Assembly: GCA_030248065.1 (NCBI GenBank)
Contig: JASAMV010001561.1
Span: 1 to 64,000 of the forward strand
Source: Rhynchonema sp. JSB1_4
Lineage: Eukaryota > Nematoda > Chromadorea > Monhysterida > Xyalidae
Length of the DNA stretch: 64,000 nucleotides
Direction of reading: 5' to 3'
Position numbers and translations under genes: made by a program. A model generated the notes under the pieces. That model was not told the DNA's origin. It did not search any database and saw only the letters and a list, made by a program, of their open reading frames with translations. Numbering within the stretch: position 1 is the stretch's first letter; each line of letters begins with the position of its first letter. Below, piece by piece: positions 12,037-22,800 of this stretch.

Positions 12037-12604
12037 CAAATGAGCTCACAAGAGTGCTCCAGCCGTCAAAATAATGAATTCTCTGAATCGTTAAACTTGT
12101 GGCTTAACGCATAATGCGCGTACCTAACTTGTATCTTACCGGCTTGGTTATGCTAGCATGAGGCCTTGGTGCAGATATACATACAATGATTACGGTTCAA
12201 TGACAGGCAACTAACGTGTTGTGGGTATGGCCACATAATTCACGCGGAATTATAGTGCCTTCTACTTCCTACTATACCCTTTGGAAATTTGTTGGAGCTG
12301 GCCTGCCGTCAGCAAAACAGAGAGCGGTAGGGAGCTTATCCTCTTTCATTACAATATATTGCAAGGAACGTGAAGGGGACCGTTTCTCATATGTATATCA
12401 TGTATTAATGTGCTTGGCACGAGGGTTTATACTATGGTGGTTTCGTAAAGCACGAACAGGTGGTTCAAAACTTGCCATTTTTAAGGTATCCATTTTACAT
12501 GAGCTGCCTTCCAAAAACGTGCCATGGAAATTCCACTGAATTCGAGAACGAGGTACAATATCGTGTGCCATATTGGCGATCGCAAAAACATCGTAATTTC
12601 TGCA

Positions 12605-13033
12605 TACCGGAGGTTTCCGGTTGCAGCCCCTCCCCCGAATATGTTCCAAATAGAGCCCCATGGGGCTCTATTCGGGATTTTTTCGTTCGGCTGCCTAGTT
12701 TATGGTGTAAATTTACCGATAAAAAAGGAACAAGACCATCTAATATACTTAATGTACTTTTTGGTCAAAGTGTTTGCCTTTCTCTCGCATAGAATCTGAA
12801 TCGCGTCTATACCAAGTACAATATCTACATACATATATGACACAAGAGCGCGTTGCAACCAAGAAATGAACCACATTCAAAAAGTACAAAAATTTTACAT
12901 GGGGCTCTATTCGGAAGACGGTTCGAATAAAGCCCCATGAGGCTCTATTTGGGATTAAAAGTAATTTTTAAAATCCGATTTCCCACCGACTACCGAATAG
13001 AGCCCCAAGGGCTGTAACCGGAAAACTCCGGTA
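12605..13033. mobile_element. MITE of the TACCGGAG family with GAATAGAGCCCC repeats
   Basis: The ends are TACCGGAGGTTTCCGGTT and the inverted TACCGGAGTTTTCCGGTT. Inside are repeated, partly palindromic AATAGAGCCCC / GGGGCTCTATT blocks. The ends are consistent with a TA target. Related elements lie at 48074, 49559 and 53421. It directly abuts the target duplication of the next hAT. Confidence 0.72.
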
Positions 13034-13043
13034 CTGTTCGCTC

Positions 13044-13724
13044 CAGGGTTGTTTCAAAAAAAGTGGTTAATTAAAAAAATTAAAAAAAAATTTTTTTTGA
13101 AACAGATTTTGCTTGTCCAAATGGGCTGAAATGTCCAAAAATGGCCTTTTTCTTGGCAAAAAATTGGCACTTTTTTTCTGTGGACGGGACAATTTTTCCA
13201 AAATCGCGCCTGCGGCGCCCTGTGTTGTTCCCAAATCCGACCAGGGATGCGCGGGGCTGGCCTTTTATAATGATGTGGCACCGATAATGTACTACTACAT
13301 GCTACCACACATGTATACAGTATATGCAGGTGCAGGTCTGGTGCAAAACCGGGCGCGCAAAGTCGAGCTGACAAGCAAGATTTGGGCTGTAATCGATATT
13401 TTGATGGTCGTATATCACATATACGGCATTGGGCATTAGATGCATTAAAATACGTTGTACGGCATGCTACAATACATTAGAGTAACATCGTTAGTGAACA
13501 TCAACCTCAGACTGGTCGGAGACCATAGAATCTGCACAATACTACCGGGTGTTACCACAAACGTTGGGTCTCAGGCGAAAATTTTTCAATTTTTGAAAAA
13601 TATGTTGTATCGATTTCATTTATCCTGAAACGTCGTTTGCAACAATTTTTCTAATAAAAAAATTTTCGTCAAAAAAATTTTTTTTTAAAAAGCTCGTTAA
13701 TTAAAAAATTTTTTTTCAACCCTG
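13044..13724. mobile_element. hAT MITE, CAGGGTTG family (copy 2, inverted)
   Basis: Same family as 11319-12036 in opposite orientation, with its own 8-bp duplication GTTCGCTC (13036-13043 and 13725-13732). It is therefore an independent insertion. The two copies form a ~700-bp inverted repeat around 1 kb of spacer. Confidence 0.92.
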
Positions 13725-13732
13725 GTTCGCTC

Positions 13733-14980
13733 TGTGCCAACTCGTCCAAACTGACGATAAAAATTGCACTGTGCAACGTATCGATTTAGTTGCATGCACA
13801 TTGCACAATGTTCAAATACATAAACAAAGTTGACCTTTTCTTCAAAATTATACACCAAGGCGTATGCGCTCATTTTTACATATTTTTAATATTCCGTGAT
13901 TTATAACGAGAGTGACCTACACTGCTTGCTGTGCAAGTAAAATGTTCGCTACAATACGACCATTGATGGGGGGCTTGGGGATTGTGCATTTGATCTCCAT
14001 GAAAATATCCAACTTTATTCGTTTTTGAGCGATGAGCCTACATTTTTAAAACGGTCAAAAATATTATATGCTCGCCTGATTTATTTATCAATATCAATCC
14101 AAGTAAATTGAACGGAAGGTTATGAAGTTCCCATGAGTCCCATGTACGTAAATAATATCTCTGGCCCTGTTTTCCCTCACGCTGACGCGCATGCACCCAT
14201 TTTAATCAGCTGCTTTTCTGTTTTGAATAATTTCATGTCGATATTGTCTTCAGACGAAAGTGTGAAGATTAAATCAAGAACTTTGAATCGCTAATATTTG
14301 TTGCATTATCGGACTTGAATTGCTTTTTGGCGCTGTGGGAAAAAATGTTTCGCACAAAGCATAAACAGAGTCACCTTCAAAGTTATGACAATGCAATTAT
14401 GATAGTCAAAATCAAGATTATGATAGCGATATGATATCAACACAGTGCATTGATTGATTTAACAAATTTTTAAAACAACATTTAAAGGCAAAAAATCGCA
14501 AAAAATGTCCGATTTTCCAGCACGCAACTGAAATAAAATCTTGCGTCTACATCCAAAATCAGTGTAATCAATCGTTATAAGGTCGCTGACTGACTAAGAG
14601 TGAGTGATCTACACACCTACATCACACTCAATTACAGTAGGTATATGTGCTTTTCTTGGGTTCTGATGAATGCAAATGAGATCATATGCATACACAGGCA
14701 TGTCGTGGTCGCACACGCCCTTAAATACATGCTATGTTTGTAAATTTAGGTCGTACCCAAAAATTGGAACTACATAAGTCCGGCCATATGTGACAAATAA
14801 AAATTGTGTTGTTGTACGCAACTTTCGCTTATTCAGCAGCTAAGAGGTGGCCTGATATTCTGAAATATATTGAGCCCGAATTGACAAAGTACTTTCAAAC
14901 TCAATGATTGCGCATGCAGGCACGGAGTTATACAGGTGATTTCGGCTTAATTTTTATTTTATTGAGTAAATTTATTTCAG
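13733..14980. other. Spacer, nothing recognised
   Basis: No repeat structure, RNA gene or splice-consistent coding segment was identified. Confidence 0.4.
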
Positions 14981-16506
14981 AACATGACTTTAACGCAAGA
15001 CTTGGCGATTACTACACACAACAAGATGGAAAATACGAATACTCAACTTCACACGCGCTCGTACATCACTTGCCTAAAAGCGAAGATTTAGCGCATCTGC
15101 CAACAGATGCCCATGAAACGGAAGTGAAATTTTCACGAATATCTTATATTTTTTCAAGATTTCACTCAATAATCCAACACACATTCGCACGCACTTATCT
15201 CATGTTTTATATACAAACGCCGAAAATCAACAACCATAAGTTTGAGTGCAGGAAGATGGGTGGTAGTTTCATCTTATGGATTCCAATGTGTTTAGAAAAA
15301 TAACAGCTGGGTAATTCGTGTTTTCTGAGCTCACAAACCATTATTTCTATATTGTTACTGCTCTTTATGTGTTTGAAAATGTGTGTTAAGATCATTTTAC
15401 TCTTGGTACATAGTATGTACCTGACGCGATCTGGTATTGAGGTCAGTGTAAAGCCACACCTTCACTCAATTATGCGTGTAGAATCACACCTTTTCTCGAC
15501 TGACAGCATGTTTATCCCAATCTCAGGGATTAGGCCCGCCCACGCGATAGATCTATTGTAATTGTGGACTTCCAAACTTAGTCTATGACGTTATATTTGG
15601 TGTTTACTTTGTCTCGCGTGGTGTTTGTTTAGTTTCGCGAGCGAGTCTTGAATGTATTGTTTGTTAAATTACGCACTATTTTGGTGCAATAGCTTTTCGT
15701 AATGTATTGTAATAGGTACGTAACTGCGTCACTACTTTTATAAATAACAATAACTGATCAAACTTTCGCCCCCAGACGAAGGTGAATACACAAACCATTT
15801 CTGGAGAAAACCAGATCTCAGAAAACCAGTGAGAAAGGCGCCTTTGGTGGCTGCAGACCTCTTCTATGGTAAAAAATATTGTAGTCAATATTTGTCAAAG
15901 ATCCTGCACGAACACGACGTAGGGCATCGTGCGGTGTTTCGGTTAATCATGTACGTATGTAACTTTTGTCAAAAAAACACTGCGAAAAAACATCCCTCTT
16001 TCTTAACTTACCACGTGAGAAAAGCCAAGGGTACTGGTGTGTTTCATGATTCACATGAGAAACTCATGCACCGAACTTTATTTTTGGGTTCAGTCTTATT
16101 TTTTTACAGTTTTGCGCCACAAACCTATTCTAAATGCAATAATATTTTTATTCCCGATAAACTTTCTTTTCTTGTGACACCAGCAAAATATGAAGATAAG
16201 TCTGCATACTCAGTGTCGCTAACAAATAATATTAGTGTGTTTATTGTGCGAAACTATTTTGTCGCAATGTCGTTGTTGTTGTTATAAATTGTATTATTTG
16301 ATTAAATTGTCAGAAAAAATACCTCGCTCTCTCTCCGCTTTTATGTGCGTGCAGAGACACGCAGTTTTGACGCAATTTCGGATACAAAAGCAAGAAGAAT
16401 TACATACATGGACGGTAACCATGACAAGGGGTCTTGTTCCCTTGTTGCAGACGAGTGGGCCCTCTTCACTTTCGAAAAGTGTCTGCACACAGACTACGGT
16501 GTACCT
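14981..16506 (+). other. Three unassigned exon-like open frames
   Basis: Three plus-strand segments have an acceptor-like start, an open and non-repetitive frame and a donor-like end: 14981-15120 (TTTATTTCAG acceptor, GTGAAA end), 15776-15952 (CCCCCAG acceptor, GTATGT end) and 16355-16506 (GTGCAG acceptor, GTAGGT end). Their phases do not join into one frame and no domain is recognised. They lie upstream of the MAM gene start, so they would belong to another transcript or be chance. Confidence 0.25.
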
Positions 16507-16879
16507 GTAGGTGCCTATCCTAAGTTTTTTTATGAAGTCACGGATACCGTGTCTCTGAGAATTCAAGAGCCATACTCGTGACAAAATATAGGGAAATTCG
16601 CGCATTTTTAGATTTTATTGTTATGATTTCACCAACTTGAAAACGATATAACATCTGTTTCCTCTTGAAATGGGATATATTTCGAATCTGAAGTCTTTAT
16701 TTCGGTTACTGTATTATGTATATTGTTGATTTCAGTCACGAGCGGTTTGCAAACAAAAAACGTATCAGGATATACAGTATCTTCAGCGCCATCTTTCTAT
16801 TATGCGCTGAGATTAATAATACTATTTGGGTGGAATTATTTTAATTTATAAAATTGTGAAATAGGAATTATCGACAATT

Positions 16880-19800
16880 ATGATTCAAACGGCCATATCT
16901 GCACTCTACAGTGCCCTGCTGCTCGCATCCGTGCCCCTGTCTGGTTAGCTTTGGGGTTTGGGGCTTGTTTTTGTTTAGTAAGTTTCTAATTTCGCTGCCT
17001 CATGCATTTTTACAAACGCGGGGAAACTCCCGTTCGAAGTAGAGGCAGGCAACAAGCTCAACACCCATTGAACAAGCCACGCAGCTGACACACACAGCTT
17101 GTGTGATTGAAACATTCGAAACGCACACGAGCCAGCTGCGTGGATCATTGACTGCGTGTTGAGCTTGTTGCCTGCCTCGACCTAGAACCGGAGTTTCCCT
17201 GCGTCTGCAGAAATGCATGAGGCAGCGAAATTAGAAATTTACTATATTGTACAAAACGTCTGAAAGTGAACTTTTCTCAACGCTTAGGGATTCATGCGCT
17301 TTGCTGGGATCCGTGTCGGCTGTATAGTTTAACTTAGGTTTGGCATCAAAAAGTTTTGCACAACACACCCATCAGTGAAACCTCAACCAGCTGGCCATGT
17401 GTGTGCATGGCATGGCATACACCCACTTGCTCTTTCCCAGAATGCGCACTGATGCCCATTCAAAATGGCGCCCTTGTTTGATCAGGCTCAAAATAATCCT
17501 TCAGTTTCTAATGTTTTTTTCTGCTCTCTTAATTCATCAAAACTTGGTCAAAATCTTGTGTCAAAATGTGTCGGCACTCCGCTGTTAAACAACAGTCAGC
17601 CTGTTGTGCCCCGCGACGTATGTACGTGTTATGCAGAGACACGCGCATGGCCAGCTGGCTGAGGTTTCACAGATGGTTTTATTACTGTACGTAAAAACAT
17701 TTTTATGTTGATACCAAGTCGAAATCCAAGCCACCCGGACCCAAATGCCAGCAAAGAAGTTGTTTACCGCCGGTCCAGTTTCAAGTCAAAACCCTGGATC
17801 TCAATGAAACGTGCGCCAAACATAGTGAGCACATGTGCACTGGCAATGAGGACCTTTAGCTGATTTTTCACTTTCGCGCCAAGTATATGTAATCGTAACT
17901 CTTTGCAGACGCCTGCAACCGTCGTACGCCGATCTCCCCAGGCGTCGATCCCGGTCCCGGTCCGGCAACGCCAAATCTGGCCGGTAAGTCACCATCATCG
18001 CAACAACGGCAGACTGTGGCGCGCGAGCCAGATCAGATCCGGCCAAAACAAGGAGCCAGGACTAGCAACAATAACAGATTCTATCCTGATCCGAAAAGGC
18101 GCGCGCAGGGTCAGCAGCTGCCGGAAATAGTGCCGCGAAAGAAGGCCCCGTTGCCCGATATCACTCCAATTGAAAATTCAAATGAGAACAGTCTGCGAAG
18201 CGGCCAGAATAATTCAGAACAGTCACAAAGCAGCAGAAAGAATCCACCCGAAACGAGAAGGCGCCCTGAAGGCGGCAGGGTAGTCATTAAGAAGGGTCGA
18301 CATGTCAGACTGATTACGCCAGGTATATCATTATATACACTCTGCATGAAACATCACCCTGCATCACACACGCACGTTGTGCCACATAATGCAGTATGAA
18401 TATCTACTTTGAGGTCGCACCCACTCCGTATACTTATAGGAAGCATCATTCAGCCAAAGGAATGGAACACACCACCAATTTTGTGATATCATCACTTTGC
18501 GTGCATAATTCGGACACGGGAACCATTTTCACGGTTCATCGGCGGCACACACACACGCATCACAAATATGAGATCAGTCAACTTTCACTCCAACCACTTT
18601 TGTCACAATATGTCAATGCACGCTCAATTCATTATGTATCGATCAGTAAAGCAATACCACAAATGTAGCATGATCTCACGAAACAAGCACAAAATATTTG
18701 GTGTCACACAGAAAGTTGGAAGGCTCACTGACACTCACTTGTTATCGCACTTGGGTCTGTTTACCATCTGTATCATCAGCGTCCAAGAGTCACTCTTATC
18801 CTTTGAACTTTTTGCCATTATTTTATTTCAGAGATGTGTTGTTTTGAATAAATTTCCTTGTGTCATTTCAATTGAAAAAAACAAATTCTAGAGTATAATT
18901 TTTTCATGTTTTTCAGACACGCTCGGCGGTACGGCGCGTATTGACAGCGTGATCAAAGACAGTTAGTACGCTTAAATTATAACTTTCATCGTTTCTTGCC
19001 TGATTGTGTTACTCCCAATTTAATGTATTCTGTGGAACGTTCCGTCCAAATCTTGCCCTTCGATATCTCAATGGTAGAGCAACGGCCCCGGGTTAGGCGG
19101 AGGACCGGGGTTCGAATCCCAGTCGAAGAAAGCATTTGTTGATTCACAAAGAATAGTGGATTTTATGGATGAATTTATGCGCTCACCGTAATTACAGCCG
19201 TGCAATGGTGTTTATCGCACAACCTCTTGTGTTGTGAAACATCCATCCACAGATGCAAATGCAACGAAACCACAGAAAATTCTTGGCAGATTAATGGCAT
19301 CGATGTTTATGGCCTTGTTTCAACCTTGTCCCTGTATTCATCAATATTCAATGAAACATCAGGCAGCCAAGCATCCTCATTGAATTACAGCCGGCAGCGG
19401 TAGCCCAATCTCGTCAGCACGCGACCTGGACTGCCTGGACTGGAGCGCCGGATGTCGCTGGCGTAACGAACCGTCGAATTTGTACGACAAACTGCAATGG
19501 GCCAAGGGATCGGGCGACTGGGCACCCGAACGGGGACAGCTGGCTTTCGGCACGTCGCATACACCACGTGAGCGATTTTCTTTGGAATGCTTTGGGGATC
19601 ACACAACGGGACCTTTGTGTTTTTGGGCGTATGTATGTACCTGACAAAATGTTTCGCGTCTATTATAGAGATGGCTTGAACACTTATCAAGGTTTGATTT
19701 CAGATCGTAGGTAAGGGCGCGCCCATGTAGGCCAGGGCCGGGGCCGGGGCCTCGGACATAGATTATTTTTCATGGCCCCGGCCCTGGCCTACATGGGCGC

Positions 19801-22800
19801 GCCTTAATTGGACTTGAACATCAAAAAACAATTAAGTTTGAAGTATCAAAACGATGAAAAAACGGCCACATGTAATTCGAAACACTTTTCCCATAGTTCA
19901 GTTTCAGTTGGTGTTTCGCCTGCAACAATTTGTCACGCACCAAAGATTCCCCCAGATTATGATCATTTTTTGTACAAAAAAGTGTTAGCGTGGGCTTAGA
20001 TAACAAATTCATTCATTCATTGACCGGCTTTTTTTGTCATACACGCGCGTCATCAGGACCTAAACCTTGGCCAATCCAATGTTTCACACAGAGGCCCCAT
20101 GGGCGATCACGGGTTCTGAACGCAAACTGAGTCCAAATGACAACGCAATGTTGGTGAGCGACACGATTCAATGCCAGCAAGGCGACGGTGAACTATCGTT
20201 CCTGTAAGTGTGCACAATCACGATGTAGGCCCTTTACAGGTTTAGGCTCACTAGGTTCTCATTTATTTTCTGTTGATCGTTATTTTCCTGGTGTGACTAT
20301 ACATTTTTTGAATTGACCGAATTCCTATTCGTTCAGCGTAAAGGTTATTCATTGGACCATATTTCACGCCGGTCAAGGTTCTGTGCGTGTCGACTTTGCA
20401 CAATCGCGATGTGGGGCTTTGAAGCAGTCGTGTGGTGGAGAAAAACAACGTTCCAGGTACTACGCGACGCAAGGTTCCTCAATTCGCGTGTGCACGCGCG
20501 AGCCGAATGGAGGTGTCAACTATTTGTACTGCAGCCCCGATATCAATCAGGGTGCGCCTGGGCCAGCCGTTGTCAATCTGCCCGGACCAATCAGACGACC
20601 TTTTGAGGTGATGTTTCATGTCCACCGCATACCGGCACACAATTCACACTCACACAGGTGCACCAGGTCAACGTCAGTGAGGGTATAAGCGCATGATGAA
20701 GGTCACTCGGTACACTCGTCTATCTTTTCGTCAGTATACGTGTAGTAGTTTATAATAAAAGAGACCTACAGACGAACATCACTCTTTTTTGTGTAGCGCT
20801 CGGGATGAAATATCAACTTCCAATACCATCACTGACAAAGAACCAAGGACAAATCACAGCCATCATCTTTGTGGTCAAATAGTTCCTCCATCCCCATAGA
20901 GAAAGAGTGTTGACTACAATAAAACTGATAGAGTGACAGACGATTAAGCACAAAGTAACTTTTCTGACACTTCTGGCAGAGAGGATGCTATAAAGAGGCT
21001 AAACCGTATGGCTTATACTAATGTCGTCAACGCAAGTTGTGTAGCATAACGCATCATTTGTTGTGCCTGCTCATTCATGAATTGCACAACTTGTCAACAC
21101 GACATTAGTGAAATATTATAACCAAGACTGCGTCCCTTGCTGCAGCTTGTTGTCGAAGCGCGTGGCTTCACGTTCGAGCAATTCGGTCGCGAGGGTGGCG
21201 CTGTGGTGATCGACGACCTTAGATACCAGGCACCACAGGTCTCCAACTGTGTCAGGCGTGAAGATGTACGTTTATTCAATGCATTGTAGTTTGGTTTTAG
21301 TCTTTTTAACGCAATTATTTGTGGACCATCTATCATACAATGGCTGGAATTCACAAAACAAAGTCAAGCTCACCGTCAAGCTCAACGTCAAAGTTCAACG
21401 TCAGATGGTTCGGCGACACGCTGGCTCGTGCAGCAGACGCAATTTTCTAAACGAAGGGCCAACTTTGACGCATTATTGTGCATGATTGGATGCGTTTCTC
21501 GGGATACTGTTATTTTAAGGACGTAGCACAAGCGTTTCAGAAGATTATTTCTGAGTTATAATAATTTCTGACTAATGGTATTGAAATAATGTGGCGATCA
21601 TTGACCGCAGTCAAAATTTTTTGCACCCCGTTGGTGATCATCCATTCATTTCTTTCCTCTTTTCAGAAATTCATGAAACTCAGAAATACTCTCACAAAAC
21701 GCTTCTGTTACATCCCTATAATAGTATTTTGGCTAGATAAGCATAATAATGCGTCAAAGGTGACCCTTCGTTTAGAAAATTGCGTCTGCTGCACGAGCCC
21801 AGCGTGACGCCGAAACATCTGACGTTGAACTTTGACGTTGAACTTTGACGTTGAGCTTGACGGTGAGCTTGACTTTGTTTTGTGAATTCCACCCAACATT
21901 GCTGCGCTATGCATAAAGACGAGCACTGGGTCGCTGACAGTGTTCGAACGGGATCCCGATCCCGATCCCGGGATCCCGGGCCCTTTTTCTGATCCCGATC
22001 CCGATCCCGATCCCGTCATTTTGAAAAAGTCAATCCCGATCCCGATCCCGATCCCGCCCAAAAAAGCACCGGGATCGGGATTAAGGGATTTGAGGGATTT
22101 GAGAACAAAAGTAAAAAAATAATGCAGTCATAATTCGCCAAGCTGTTGTAAGGGAGCGGCCATGCAAACGCGGCCGCGAGTCGCGGGTCAGAAAAATATT
22201 CTATATGTCCAACAACCGCTTCGCGTTTGCATGGCCGCACTTGCGGGTCGCGGTTTGCGGCCACTTGAAACATTTCTTTGGCTGCAACACACAAAAATTA
22301 ACCAATCAGCGTCGAGCGAACGTCGCAGACTGCCGTAGCACAGCGCTGATTGGTTCATTTTTGTGTGTAATGGCTGAATAAATGTTTCAAGTGACCCGCA
22401 AACCGCGACCCGCAAGTGCAGCCATGCAAACGCGGGCCGGTCATTGGACATAGAGTTATTGCTGACCGGCGGCCCACAACCGTGTTTGCATGGCCGCGCC
22501 CCGAAGAGGTGCTCGACGGCTGATTCCAAGCGTGATGAAACCGCAAGCACCACCAATCGCGAACAAGTCGAGCTAGAACTGAACGGTTACACAAAGTTGC
22601 ATCGAACGAAGGGACTCAGTTTCGAGGAAATGATGTCATGGTGGGCAACAAATGAGACAAAGTTTCCGCGACTGGCACGTCTAGCTTCCAAATATCTAAA
22701 CGCTCCGCCTACGAGCCTGCCTTCTGAACAGCTCTTTTCCAGTGCACCTCATTTGTTTGATGACAAAAGATACTGCTTGAAACCAGAAAATGGTGAAATG

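Noticed and set aside
17465..17662. 65-codon ATG frame inside the CAGTGAAACC inverted-repeat element
   Set aside because: Lies wholly between the inverted ends, no domain, no splice partner in the MAM gene phases.
19057..19129. A functional tRNA gene
   Set aside because: Acceptor and T arms are fair but the anticodon stem does not pair and no anticodon can be assigned.
20607..20618. The GATGTTTCA at an exon 6 donor and the one at 57063 in a PAN coding exon as promoters
   Set aside because: They match the 9-mer but overlap a splice donor or coding sequence and lack the TATA part. They are counted for enrichment only.
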